Shown here: positions 1-8,983 of the stretch, one piece after another
Numbering within the stretch: position 1 is the first letter of the stretch
Layout of the letters: each line of letters starts with the position of its first letter
NCBI GenBank assembly: GCA_964629325.1
Contig: CAZVSC010000005.1
Location: forward strand, 1-64,000
Source of the DNA: Eutrophocola sp964629325
GTDB taxonomy: Bacteria; Pseudomonadota; Gammaproteobacteria; Pseudomonadales; Pseudohongiellaceae
Reading direction: 5' to 3'
Length of the DNA stretch: 64,000 nt
Notes under the pieces: generated by a model
What the model was told of the DNA's origin: nothing
The model's input: only the letters and a program-made list of their open reading frames with translations
The model's database searches: none
Made by a program: the position numbers and the translations under genes

Positions 1-2681
1 CCTACCAGGAAATCCAGAGCACCTATTATTCCCTGGGCAGCGAAATCACCCGCATCGAGCAGAACATCGAGTACCAGGGGCAGCGCAAGCAGCAGCTGGA
101 ACTGGACCTGGGCGAAATCCAGGAATCGCTGCAGCACTTCCAGAAGGAACTGGCCCTGGACATGGACAAGATCGCCACCCTGAAGAGCCAGGTGGCCGAG
201 GTTGAGCCCCAGTTGCAGGCCGCCAGCGCGCGTGAACAGGCGTCTACCGCATCCCTGGCCCAGGCCGAGCAGAAAATGGCCAGCTGGCAGCTTGAATGGG
301 ACCGCTTCAACGAGGATGCGTCGGAAACTTCCCAGAAAGCGGAAGTGGAGCAGGAGCGCATCAACCACCTGGAAAACATCGTCGACCGCGGCAAGCAGCG
401 CCGCAATTCCCTGCGTCATGAGCTGGAAAATCTCGAAACGCCGGATGATACCGATCTGCAGGACCTGGAAGAGCGGCTGCGTGACATGATGTCACGCCAG
501 GAAGCCCAGGAAACCAGCCGCCAGACCCTGAATGAAAAAATCGACCGTATCCGGCAGTCGATCCGCAACAGCAACAACGAATTAAACGACAGGCGTAGCA
601 GGCTGCAATCCATGCTCGGGCAGAAGTCCTCGCTGGAGGCCCTGCAGAAGGCCGCGCTGGGCCGTAATGACAAGAGCACGATCAACTGGCTGGAACGCAA
701 CAACCTGGCCGGCAAGCCCCGCCTGGGCGACAACCTCCAGGTCGAGGAGAAATGGCAGGCCGCCATGGAAATGGTTCTGGGTGAAAGCCTGCAGGCCGTT
801 TGCATCGACAGCCTCGATACCGTCAGTGCGGTCCTCGGCGAATTCAGTGACGGCAGCCTGCAGTTGATCGATACAACCTGGCAGGGCAGTGGCAGCAGCG
901 CCAACGACCGCCTGCAGGCAAGTCCGCTGCAGGATAAGGTTCGCTCCGCCCAGAACCTCAGTGCACTGTTGTCCGGCATCTACTGTGTCGAATCGCTGGC
1001 CGATGCCCTGGCCCAGCGTGGCAGCCTGGCTGCCGGAGAATCACTGGTCACGCCCGAAGGCGTCTGGCTGGGCCCGTCCTGGCTGCGTGTAGCCCGGGGC
1101 TTCGATGAGAAAGCCGGCGTGATCCAGCGCCAGCAGGAACTGGAGGCCCTTGAAGGCAATATTGCCGATGCGCAGGTCCAGATCGCACAGACCGCCGACA
1201 AGCTGAAGAACGAGGAAGCCCTGTTGCAGACCCTGGAGGCAGACCGGGACGGCCTGCTGAAGGAATTGACCGTGGTCAACCGCGATCTGACCGAGCTGAG
1301 CGCCGACAAATCCGCCCGGCTGACCAAGATCGAGCAGGCGGAAAAGCGTCGCCAGCGCCTGACCGTGGAAATCGAGGAACTGGAAAAGCAGCTCGAAACC
1401 GAAAAGGAGAATATCCGCAGCTCCCGCGAGAACCTGGAAACCATTCTCGACAAGATGGAGCAGCATACGGTACGTCGCGAAGTGCTGATCGAGAGCCGCG
1501 ACGAGTACCGCACTGCCCTTGACACTGCACGTGACCAGGCCGTGAAAGACAAGGATGAAGCGCATCGCCTGGCGTTGCAGCACCAGACCCTGACCGCGCA
1601 GCGCGAATCCCTGCAGCACAACATGGATCGCCTCTCGACGCAGGTGGACTCCTACAAGAATCGCGAACAGCAGCTCTCAGAATACCTGCAGCAGGCTGAT
1701 GTACCCATTCCCGCCCTGAAAGAAGAGCTGGAGCAGAAACTGGAGCGGCGCTTAAGCCTGGAAGGCGGCCTGGGTGAGGCCAAGGCCCGCGTGGATGACA
1801 TCGATCACCAGAAGCGCGAACTGGAAAGCGCCCGCAACGCTTCCCAGGAAGAATCCCAGGCCATTCGGGACGAACTCAGCAACAAGCGCCTCAGCATCGA
1901 GGGTGATACCGTGAAACGAGCGGCCCTTGAGCAGCAGTTGTCCGATAGCGGCTATGACAGGGAGCAGGTGCTCAGGCGCATTGCCGAAAAGGGTGAACAG
2001 GAAGAAGAAGTCACCGAAAAAAGCTGCGAGGAAGAACTGGAAAAACTCGGCAACCGCATCAGCCGCCTGGGTCCCATCAACCTGGCTGCCATCGACGAGT
2101 ACGACACCCAGTCAGAACGCAAAATCTACCTGGACGAGCAGAATGAGGACCTGGAGCGGGCGCTGAAAACCCTCCAGAACGCCATCCGCAAGATCGACAA
2201 GGAAACCCGCACCCGTTTCAAGGAAACCTTCGACAAGATCAACAACGGCCTGCAGGAACTGTTTCCCAAGGTGTTCGGCGGCGGTCATGCCTACCTGAAC
2301 ATGGTGGGCGAGGACCTGCTGGATACCGGCGTCGAGATCATGGCGCGTCCCCCCGGCAAGAAAAACAGCACGATCCACCTGCTCTCCGGTGGTGAAAAGG
2401 CCATGACCGCGATCGCCCTGGTGTTCTCCATATTCCGGCTTAATCCATCGCCGTTCTGTATGCTCGACGAGGTCGATGCGCCACTGGACGATGCCAACGT
2501 CGGCCGTTACATTGATATGGTCAAGGAGATGTCTTCCATGGTGCAGTTCATCTTCATCACGCATAACCGGATCACCATGGAGCATGCGCACCAGTTGATG
2601 GGCGTAACCATGCACGAGCCCGGTGTTTCCAGGCTAGTGGCTGTGGATATAGATGAAGCGGCGGAAATGGTGGCTGTATAA
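1..2681 (+). CDS. smc: Chromosome segregation ATPase SMC (5' end missing)
   Basis: The frame is open from base 3 to the stop at 2681 (892 codons visible), so the N-terminal Walker A half lies outside the window. What is seen is the second part of the first coiled coil, the hinge (roughly bases 650-1100), a long Glu/Lys/Arg-rich returning coiled coil, and the C-terminal ATPase head. The head carries the ABC signature LLSGGEKAMTAIAL and the Walker B/D-loop CMLDEVDAPLDDANV. SMC forms a ring-shaped dimer that compacts and helps segregate the chromosome, normally with ScpA/ScpB. Zip A follows after 111 bases, the usual smc-zipA-ligA order of Pseudomonas-like bacteria. Identification is firm; only the left end is incomplete. 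Confidence 0.96.
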   Translation, partial: YQEIQSTYYSLGSEITRIEQNIEYQGQRKQQLELDLGEIQESLQHFQKELALDMDKIATLKSQVAEVEPQLQAASAREQASTASLAQAEQKMASWQLEWDRFNEDASETSQKAEVEQERINHLENIVDRGKQRRNSLRHELENLETPDDTDLQDLEERLRDMMSRQEAQETSRQTLNEKIDRIRQSIRNSNNELNDRRSRLQSMLGQKSSLEALQKAALGRNDKSTINWLERNNLAGKPRLGDNLQVEEKWQAAMEMVLGESLQAVCIDSLDTVSAVLGEFSDGSLQLIDTTWQGSGSSANDRLQASPLQDKVRSAQNLSALLSGIYCVESLADALAQRGSLAAGESLVTPEGVWLGPSWLRVARGFDEKAGVIQRQQELEALEGNIADAQVQIAQTADKLKNEEALLQTLEADRDGLLKELTVVNRDLTELSADKSARLTKIEQAEKRRQRLTVEIEELEKQLETEKENIRSSRENLETILDKMEQHTVRREVLIESRDEYRTALDTARDQAVKDKDEAHRLALQHQTLTAQRESLQHNMDRLSTQVDSYKNREQQLSEYLQQADVPIPALKEELEQKLERRLSLEGGLGEAKARVDDIDHQKRELESARNASQEESQAIRDELSNKRLSIEGDTVKRAALEQQLSDSGYDREQVLRRIAEKGEQEEEVTEKSCEEELEKLGNRISRLGPINLAAIDEYDTQSERKIYLDEQNEDLERALKTLQNAIRKIDKETRTRFKETFDKINNGLQELFPKVFGGGHAYLNMVGEDLLDTGVEIMARPPGKKNSTIHLLSGGEKAMTAIALVFSIFRLNPSPFCMLDEVDAPLDDANVGRYIDMVKEMSSMVQFIFITHNRITMEHAHQLMGVTMHEPGVSRLVAVDIDEAAEMVAV

Positions 2682-2792
2682 TCACCAGGCAAGCAGCGGT
2701 TCCGGCAAAAGTAAGCAGAAGAAAAATATAAAAAGCAGTTAACCCGACCAGGTACGACGAAGGTACGACAAAAGTACGACTAGAGAACAAGC

Positions 2793-4088
2793 ATGGGTAT
2801 CAGAGACTGGTTAGCCATCATAGTCATTATCTTTATCGTGCTGATCCTGCTCGATGGTTTCAGGCGCAAATGGCAGGAGCGCAAGACCCGCATCCGGGTC
2901 AAGCTTGACAAAAATATCTCTCCCGATGACGGCCAGGACACTACCGAGCTCCTGACCAAGTCTGAATTACCCAATGGCGGTGCCCGCATCAAACCCCGTT
3001 CCGGCGTTGAAGTTCCCGTGTTGATGGACTCCGTGGATATCGACAGTGACGATATCGAGGAATACGAGGACACGGACGAGGTCGATGACAGTGACGAGGC
3101 AGACGACGTCGACAGTGATGACGCCTGGGAAGAGGACTGGGAAGNNNNNNNNNNNNNNNNNNNNNNNNNNNNNNNNNNNNNNNNNNNNNNNNNNNNNNNN
3201 NNNNNNNNNNNNNNNNNNNNNNNNNNNNNNNNNNNNNNNNNNNNCTGGGAAGAGGACTGGGAAGCGGAGTGGGATGACGAAGAATCTGACCAGGATGAGG
3301 GTGAGGATGAGGATGAGGTGCCCGCGCAGGAGTCTCCTGTAATAAAACACCCCCCTGAAGCTGCTGTTGATGAAACCGGTGACGAGGATGACTTCGAGCT
3401 GCCGGAACCGGAGGATGACGAGGAGCCCTGGTCTGCCATCGATGACTTCGACGACGATGGTATCGGCAAGACCAAAGTGGCCCCCCGCAAGCCTGAGCCC
3501 CGCAAGAGCCGGACCAGCGGCGAGAGAATAGAGCCCACATTCGGGAATGCCGATCTGACCTTCGGCCGTGATGACCAGGGCGAACTCGACCTGGAGCATA
3601 ACGACCTTGTCGACCATGAAGAGGATGGTGAATCCGAGGACGAGCCCGGGCAGGGCCTGGCGGCACAGGTCATCATCATCAATGTCATGGCCAAGCCGGG
3701 CACTGAAATGGAAGGCCGCCGGATGCTGCCGGTGCTGATGAAGCATGGCATGCGTCTGGGCGACATGAGCATATTCCATCGCCATGCCGACAATTCCGGC
3801 AAGGGGCCGGTGATGTTCAGCATGGCCAACATGCTCAAGCCCGGCACCTTTTCCATGAGCGACATGGAAACCTTCTCGACACCAGGAGTCAGTTTCTTCA
3901 TGCAGCTGCCGAACAAACTCGGCAACATGCAATGTTTTGACCAGATGCTGAAGACGGCGCAGGCCGTCAAGGATGAACTGGATGCCGTGCTCAAGGATGA
4001 GAATCGCAGCGTCTTTACCCGCCAGACTATCGAGCACAGCCGCCAGCGCATCCGTGATTTCGAGCTGGAGATGCTGGCCCGGAAATAA
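2793..4088 (+). CDS. zipA: Cell division protein ZipA (contains assembly gap)
   Basis: ZipA anchors FtsZ to the inner membrane during septum formation. The protein starts with a single membrane anchor at residues 5-22 followed by a basic stretch, then a very acidic linker, and ends in the FtsZ-binding ZipA domain (about residues 290-431, from QVIIINVMAKPG onward). The linker is interrupted by 100 Ns, so the true length is unknown; about 397 residues are readable against about 330 in E. coli. Both sides of the gap carry the same WEEDWE-coding 20-mer, so the gap sits in a repeat. The linker here is Asp/Glu-rich rather than the Pro/Gln-rich linker of E. coli. The reading frame is kept only because the gap is written as 100 Ns. 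The context smc-zipA-ligA supports the call. Confidence 0.93.
   Translation: MGIRDWLAIIVIIFIVLILLDGFRRKWQERKTRIRVKLDKNISPDDGQDTTELLTKSELPNGGARIKPRSGVEVPVLMDSVDIDSDDIEEYEDTDEVDDSDEADDVDSDDAWEEDWEXXXXXXXXXXXXXXXXXXXXXXXXXXXXXXXXXXWEEDWEAEWDDEESDQDEGEDEDEVPAQESPVIKHPPEAAVDETGDEDDFELPEPEDDEEPWSAIDDFDDDGIGKTKVAPRKPEPRKSRTSGERIEPTFGNADLTFGRDDQGELDLEHNDLVDHEEDGESEDEPGQGLAAQVIIINVMAKPGTEMEGRRMLPVLMKHGMRLGDMSIFHRHADNSGKGPVMFSMANMLKPGTFSMSDMETFSTPGVSFFMQLPNKLGNMQCFDQMLKTAQAVKDELDAVLKDENRSVFTRQTIEHSRQRIRDFELEMLARK
3125..3264 (+). repeat. Direct 20-base repeat flanking the gap
   Basis: The 20-mer CTGGGAAGAGGACTGGGAAG occurs at 3125-3144 and again at 3245-3264, directly touching the Ns on both sides. It is itself built of two near-copies of a CTGGGAAG unit and encodes W-E-E-D-W-E. 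This fits either a collapsed tandem repeat in the acidic linker or two contig ends sharing an overlap. Confidence 0.85.
3145..3244. other. Assembly gap of 100 Ns inside zipA
   Basis: Exactly 100 Ns, a conventional placeholder for a gap of unknown size. It is bounded by two identical 20-base copies (3125-3144 and 3245-3264). Confidence 0.99.
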
Positions 4089-4123
4089 CCCGGCACAGCA
4101 AGCCGGCCTCCGGGTAATCCCAA

Positions 4124-6172
4124 ATGACAGCCCCTTCCAAAGCACTCATCAGGGAACTCGGGGATCTGCGCCGGCAGATCGAGCATCACAACCGGCTGTA
4201 TTACCGCCACGACAGCCCTGAAATCCCCGACCAGGAATATGACCGCCTGTTCGACCGCCTGCTCGAGATAGAACAGGAATGGCCCGAACTGGCCACGCCT
4301 GACTCTCCCAGCCAGCGGATCGGCAGCGAACCGCTCAGCGGCTTTGTCCAGGTCACCCACGAAATCCCGATGCTGTCCCTGGACAAGGTGACCAGCGAAG
4401 CGGAGCTGGCCCGTTTTGAAAGTCGCATCCAGAAACGCCTGGACTCCCATAACGACATTGACGCGGCACTGGATTACAGCTGTGAACCCAAGGTCGATGG
4501 AGTGGCGGTGAGCCTGCTCTACGAGGACGGGCTGCTGGTGCGCGGCGCCACTCGCGGCGACGGTACCACCGGCGAGGACATCACCCATAATGTGCGCACC
4601 ATCGATGAGATTCCGCTCAGGCTGGAAGGCGCGGGCCTGCCGAAACGCCTGGAAGTGCGCGGCGAGGTCTACATGACCAAAAGCGGGTTCGCGAAAATGA
4701 ATGCCGCCGCTGAAAAAGCGGGGGAGAAGGTCTTTGTCAATCCGCGCAACGCGGCGGCAGGTACACTGCGGCAACTGGATTCGCGGATCACGGCCAGGCG
4801 GCCACTGAAAATGTTCTGCTACAGCTATGGCCTGGTCGAAGGCGCCAGTCTGCCGGACACCCTGAGCAGCGTGTTTGAAAAGTTCGCCGGCTGGGGGCTG
4901 CCGGTTAACCCGGACAGGGAATCCTGCCGGGGCGTGGCGGCTTGTTACGCGTATTGCGAAAAACTGCTGGGCAAGCGTAATGACCTGGATTATGAAATTG
5001 ATGGCGTCGTCATCAAGGTCGATCGTTTCGACTTGCAGGATGAGCTTGGCATGAATGCCCGGACACCCCGCTGGGCAATGGCCTACAAGTTTCCTGCCGA
5101 GGAAGTGGCAACCGTGCTCAACGCGGTTGAATTCCAGGTAGGCCGGACCGGAACCATTACTCCCGTGGCTCGGCTGGAACCCGTGTTCGTCGGCGGTGTC
5201 ACCGTCAGCAATGCTACCTTGCACAACATGGACGAAGTTGCCCGGCTCGGCCTGAAGATCGGTGATGCGGTGGTTATCAGGCGGGCAGGCGATGTGATAC
5301 CCAAGATCGTCTCCGTGATCCCTGACCGGCGCCCGAAACAGGCCCGGGCTATCGAGGCGCCGACATCGTGCCCGGTCTGTGGTTCGGATATTGAGCACAT
5401 CGAGGACGAAGTCCTCATGCGCTGCAGCGGGGGGTTGTTCTGCCGGGCCCAGCGCACGCAATCGATCATTCATTTTGCCTCGCGGGCGGCGATGGATATC
5501 GACGGGCTGGGCGTCAAACTGATCGAGCAACTGGTCGACCAGGAGCTGGTGAGTTCAGTCGCGGATATTTACGGCCTGGATGTGGAAACCCTGGTCGGAC
5601 TTGAAAGGATGGGGGAAAAATCCGCCGGCAACCTCGTGGAGGCAATTCAAAAGAGCAAGCAGGTGACCCTGGCCCGATTCCTGTTCGCCCTCGGTATCCG
5701 GGAAGTCGGGGAGGCCACTGCCCACGCCCTGGCTACGCACTTCGGAACGCTGGCCGCAGTGATGTCCGCCACCGAGGAAGATCTGATTGCCATTCCTGAT
5801 ATCGGCCAAGTCATGGCCCACCACATTGGCGCCTTCTTTGCCGAGGAGCACAACCGGACCGTGATACAGGCCCTGCTGGATGCCGGTGTTGCGCCGGCTG
5901 AAACCGCCCCCGTCAACCGCGATGCCTTGCCTCTCAATGGCCAGACCTGGGTGGTCACCGGGACTCTGGAGGCCATGGGGCGCAGCGAGGCCAAGGAAAA
6001 GCTGCAGAAACTGGGTGCGAAAGTGGCAGGAAGTGTGTCCAAAAACACCGATTGCGTCATCGCCGGCCCCGGGGCCGGCTCCAAACTCGACAAGGCCGAG
6101 GAGCTCGGTGTCCGTGTCATTGATGAGAGTGCATTCTTGTCACTGCTCAAGCAGCATGACATCCCCGTCTAA
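4124..6172 (+). CDS. ligA: NAD-dependent DNA ligase LigA
   Basis: Seals nicks in duplex DNA during replication and repair, using NAD+ to adenylate the active-site lysine. The 682-residue length is typical. The nucleotidyltransferase motif CEPKVDGVAV places the adenylated lysine at residue 123. A four-cysteine zinc finger (CPVCG...CSGGLFC) follows at about residues 415-435, then a helix-hairpin-helix region, and a C-terminal BRCT domain from about residue 600 (LNGQTWVVTGTLEAMGR). The gene starts 35 bases after zipA and is probably in the same transcription unit. All key elements are present and I see nothing unusual. Confidence 0.97.
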   Translation: MTAPSKALIRELGDLRRQIEHHNRLYYRHDSPEIPDQEYDRLFDRLLEIEQEWPELATPDSPSQRIGSEPLSGFVQVTHEIPMLSLDKVTSEAELARFESRIQKRLDSHNDIDAALDYSCEPKVDGVAVSLLYEDGLLVRGATRGDGTTGEDITHNVRTIDEIPLRLEGAGLPKRLEVRGEVYMTKSGFAKMNAAAEKAGEKVFVNPRNAAAGTLRQLDSRITARRPLKMFCYSYGLVEGASLPDTLSSVFEKFAGWGLPVNPDRESCRGVAACYAYCEKLLGKRNDLDYEIDGVVIKVDRFDLQDELGMNARTPRWAMAYKFPAEEVATVLNAVEFQVGRTGTITPVARLEPVFVGGVTVSNATLHNMDEVARLGLKIGDAVVIRRAGDVIPKIVSVIPDRRPKQARAIEAPTSCPVCGSDIEHIEDEVLMRCSGGLFCRAQRTQSIIHFASRAAMDIDGLGVKLIEQLVDQELVSSVADIYGLDVETLVGLERMGEKSAGNLVEAIQKSKQVTLARFLFALGIREVGEATAHALATHFGTLAAVMSATEEDLIAIPDIGQVMAHHIGAFFAEEHNRTVIQALLDAGVAPAETAPVNRDALPLNGQTWVVTGTLEAMGRSEAKEKLQKLGAKVAGSVSKNTDCVIAGPGAGSKLDKAEELGVRVIDESAFLSLLKQHDIPV

Positions 6173-6326
6173 AACCGGGTAAAGTATGCCCTGAACGCCT
6201 GAATCCGGGTTGCGGGGCGCATTGCCTGCACTTTTCCTCCGCGTTGCCCCGTTTTTGCCATAAACAGGAACCAGGATAGGCCTTTTCGGGACGGAGTTAC
6301 TCCCTTTGGTCGTGCATGAGTCGATT

Positions 6327-6932
6327 ATGAACAGGAGCCTGGTATTGCTGGCGGCACTTTTGGTGGCCTCCTGCGCCTCCACGCCGCCGCAAAATACCAC
6401 CAACATCTGCAGCATGTTCGAGGAGCGCCGCAGCTGGTACAAGGCCGCCGTGAAAACAGAAAAGCGCTGGAACACCCCCGTGCATGTCTCCATGGCCATC
6501 ATTCAGCAGGAATCCTCCTTTCAGTCCCGCGCCAAGCCTGAACGCACCAGGTTGCTGGGTTTCATCCCCTGGCGGCGGCCATCCTCCGCCTTCGGGTACG
6601 CCCAGGTCCTGGACGGCACCTGGACCGAATACAAGGAAGAGGCGGGCAACTGGGGAGCCAGGCGCACCAACTTCGCCGATGCCATGGATTTCGTCGGCTG
6701 GTATACCAACAATTCCACCCGGGTAAACGGTATTGCCCGCAATGATGCCTACAACCATTACCTGGCCTACCACGAGGGCAACGGCGGTTTTGCGCGGCGC
6801 AGCTACAATAACAATCCGCAACTGATCGATATCAGCCGCCGGGTGCAGGCCAACGCCAATCTTTACCAGCGCCAGTACGCCCAGTGTGAAAAGCAGCTGG
6901 GGCGCAACTGGTTCATGAGGCTGTTTTTCTGA
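6327..6932 (+). CDS. Lytic transglycosylase SLT-domain lipoprotein
   Basis: A 201-residue protein starting at ATG 6327. A TTG in the same frame at 6306 would add seven residues before the signal peptide and is less likely. The signal peptide ends in a lipobox (LVASC, Cys16), so the mature protein should be a lipoprotein. The SLT-like domain shows the catalytic glutamate in AIIQQESSFQS (Glu62), then FGYAQVLDGTW and YHEGNGGF, the usual order for lytic transglycosylases that cleave peptidoglycan strands to 1,6-anhydro ends. The precise subfamily is not clear to me. The stop codon overlaps the probable start of djlA, so the two are likely translated together. Confidence 0.8.
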   Translation: MNRSLVLLAALLVASCASTPPQNTTNICSMFEERRSWYKAAVKTEKRWNTPVHVSMAIIQQESSFQSRAKPERTRLLGFIPWRRPSSAFGYAQVLDGTWTEYKEEAGNWGARRTNFADAMDFVGWYTNNSTRVNGIARNDAYNHYLAYHEGNGGFARRSYNNNPQLIDISRRVQANANLYQRQYAQCEKQLGRNWFMRLFF

Positions 6933-7714
6933 GCTGGTGGGGCAAGATCATCGGGGGCGGCCTGGGGTTCATGCTGGGCGGCCCGATCGGGGCTGCTCTG
7001 GGTGCCGCCCTTGGCCATAATTTCGACCAGGGCCTGGGCAAGGTCGGCGCCGGTGGCTTTAACGGCGATGTCGAACGCATCCAGACCGCCTTTTTTACAG
7101 CTACCTTCACAACAATGGGGCATGTTGCCAAGGCCGATGGCCAGGTGTCCCGGCACGAAATCTCCGTTGCCGAGGACGTGATGCGGCAGATGCACCTGGA
7201 CTCCCGCCAAAAACAGGTTGCACAGGGCCTGTTCAACGAGGGCAAGAAGGGCAATATCCCTATCAATGACCTGTTGCACCAGTTCCGCATCGAATGCCAT
7301 CGTCGCCGCAGCCTGCTGCAGATGTTCATGGAGATCCAGGTCGCCGTGGCCCTGTCTGACGGTTCACTCGATGCGAAAGAAAGCCGCATTCTCGAAAATG
7401 CGGCTGATATCCTCGGTTTCAGCAAGGCGCAATACCAGGCCATACTGCAACGCATGCAGGCGCACCGGCATGCCCAGTCCCATCCACCGGGGCAGGCCGG
7501 CATGCCCCTCAAGGACGCCTACAAACTCCTGGGCATTGAGGCCGGCGCCAGTGACCAGGAGGTCAAGAAGGCCTACCGCCGGCAGATGAACCAGCATCAC
7601 CCGGACAAGCTGGTGTCCAGGGGGTTGCCAGAGGAAATGATGGAAATGGCGAACAAGAAGGTCCAGGAGATCCGGACGGCTTACGAGACCATCAAGGCAT
7701 CCCGTAAAAATTGA
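6929..7714 (+). CDS. djlA: DnaJ-like membrane co-chaperone DjlA
   Basis: DjlA is an inner-membrane J-protein that stimulates DnaK. The protein has an N-terminal glycine-rich membrane segment (WGKIIGGGLGFMLGG), a TerB-like helical middle region (GHVAKADGQVSRHE), and a C-terminal J domain with HPD at residues 224-226 (HHPDK). The first ATG in frame (6971) would cut the membrane segment. The frame extends upstream to CTG 6929, giving M-S-W-W-G-K-I-I, which lines up with the start of E. coli DjlA (MQYWGKII). That CTG overlaps the upstream TGA as CTGA and has GAGG eight bases before it. I therefore place the start at 6929 (261 residues), with the start codon itself an inference. The 3' end overlaps the convergent transporter gene by 23 bases. 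Confidence 0.88.
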   Translation: MSWWGKIIGGGLGFMLGGPIGAALGAALGHNFDQGLGKVGAGGFNGDVERIQTAFFTATFTTMGHVAKADGQVSRHEISVAEDVMRQMHLDSRQKQVAQGLFNEGKKGNIPINDLLHQFRIECHRRRSLLQMFMEIQVAVALSDGSLDAKESRILENAADILGFSKAQYQAILQRMQAHRHAQSHPPGQAGMPLKDAYKLLGIEAGASDQEVKKAYRRQMNQHHPDKLVSRGLPEEMMEMANKKVQEIRTAYETIKASRKN

Positions 7715-8828
7715 CATTACCGAGCCAGGGCAGATCCTTAACCAAATTCTTAAGAATACTCTCTAACTCTTTGTTTAAATACATAATATCTATGTATATA
7801 TCTGCCTCCACCCGGTTTTCCAGGTAGTGCAGGCCGACTCGTTTCAGGGCGCCTTCCGGCAGCGCTTTCCGCCAGCGTTCATTCAACAGGGGCTCCACTT
7901 CCGCCCGCAGGGGCAGGTCCAGGCGGGTCGTGCTATTGCCGGTATCCGGTTCCGGGTCGATATGGATGACGATATCGGTGATCTCGGGAAAGGTCCGCTT
8001 CAGTGACGCATTGATGCGGTCGGACAGGTAATGGCCCTCCGATACCGAAATCCGCTCATCCACCTGGACATGCAGGTCCACAAAGATGCGTCCGCCATGC
8101 AGGCGTGTGCGCAACTCATGAACGTCGCGAACCCCTTCACAAGTCGTGGCATGCTGGCGCAAGGCTTCCACTTTTGCAGGCGGCAGGGCGGTATCGACCA
8201 GCTCGCTGAGGCTGTTGCTGATCAGGTCCCAGGCGATCTTGGCGATCATCAGGGCGACGAAGACTGCCGCCAGCACATCCATGGCTGGATATCCCAGTCT
8301 GGCGCCGAGAATGCCGATGAGGACGGCAATGGAGGACAGGGCATCGGTCCGGCTGTGCCAGGCGTTGGCGAGCAGCAGGGCGGAATTCTGTGCATCGGCC
8401 ACCGTTTTGGTATAGCGGTAGATCCATTCCTTCGAGCCAATGCTGGCGATGGCTACCAGGATGCCGGCCCAGCCCGGCATGGGCAACACGTCAGGGTCAC
8501 CCAGCCTGAACAGGCTGTCGTAGCAGATGATGCCGGCCACGGCGAACAGGACGATGCCGAGAATGATGGTGCCCAGGGTTTCGAAGCGTCGATGGCCGTA
8601 GGGATGCTCCTTGTCGGGCTCGGCATGGGAAAAGCGGGCGATCACGACAACGAAGATATCGGTAACCAGGTCGGAAAGGGAGTGAATGCCGTCGGATATC
8701 AGGGCCAGGGAGGACGAGACGATGCCGATGGCGATCTTAAGCACGCCCAGCACCAGGTCGAGAACCGAGCCGATCAGTGTGACCCGGATTGCCGCCTTCA
8801 GTTCTTCCTGTCTGGTGGTTGTCGCCAT
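7692..8828 (-). CDS. Cation diffusion facilitator (FieF/MamB-like metal efflux)
   Basis: A 378-residue membrane protein of the CDF family, which exports divalent metals such as Zn, Fe or Mn in exchange for protons. The N-terminal half holds about six membrane segments with the metal-site motifs SDGIHSLSD (Asp46, His49, Asp53) and HSRTD in the fifth helix region. The C-terminal half is a cytoplasmic domain with histidines (HGGRIFVDLHVQV) typical of the dimerisation and metal-sensing domain. ATG 8828 is chosen; a TTG at 8837 would add three residues. There is a C-terminal extension past the usual domain (from about residue 290) that I cannot assign. The last 100 bases of coding sequence are markedly AT-rich. 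Metal specificity cannot be read from sequence alone. Confidence 0.88.
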   Translation of the reverse strand: MATTTRQEELKAAIRVTLIGSVLDLVLGVLKIAIGIVSSSLALISDGIHSLSDLVTDIFVVVIARFSHAEPDKEHPYGHRRFETLGTIILGIVLFAVAGIICYDSLFRLGDPDVLPMPGWAGILVAIASIGSKEWIYRYTKTVADAQNSALLLANAWHSRTDALSSIAVLIGILGARLGYPAMDVLAAVFVALMIAKIAWDLISNSLSELVDTALPPAKVEALRQHATTCEGVRDVHELRTRLHGGRIFVDLHVQVDERISVSEGHYLSDRINASLKRTFPEITDIVIHIDPEPDTGNSTTRLDLPLRAEVEPLLNERWRKALPEGALKRVGLHYLENRVEADIYIDIMYLNKELESILKNLVKDLPWLGNVNFYGMP

Positions 8829-8845
8829 GACTGGCAATTATGCAG

Positions 8846-8874
8846 AAAAAAAGCCCGGCTTACGCCAGGCTTTT
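8846..8874 (-). terminator. Rho-independent terminator after the M16 peptidase gene
   Basis: On the minus strand an 11-bp stem AAAAGCCTGGC / GCCGGGCTTTT (one U-G pair) with loop GTAA is followed by a run of seven Ts. It lies about 110 bases beyond the stop of the peptidase gene and just before the start of the CDF gene. On the plus strand the same stem has a C-A mismatch, so it suits the minus strand better. Confidence 0.75.
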
Positions 8875-8983
8875 GCTAATCTATCGCGAATCAGGAGTTG
8901 CCTGGTACAGCTACCACAATCCCTGCAACTCTCCTGTTTAGAAATGCGACTCGGCAAATAGTTCCCCGGATTGGCCATGAATG

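Noticed and set aside
2780..5530. Very long open frame on the minus strand across zipA and ligA
   Set aside because: It is antisense to two well-supported genes, reads through the N run, and has low-complexity Ser/Gly content typical of shadow frames in GC-rich DNA.
6213..6256. CGGGGC ... GCCCCGTTTTT as a terminator for ligA
   Set aside because: The stem is six bases with a 27-base loop, too weak without other pairing, so not listed as a feature.
8031..8879. 282-codon plus-strand open frame over the CDF transporter gene
   Set aside because: Antisense to a gene with clear CDF motifs; composition is Gly/Asp/Gln-rich shadow sequence.
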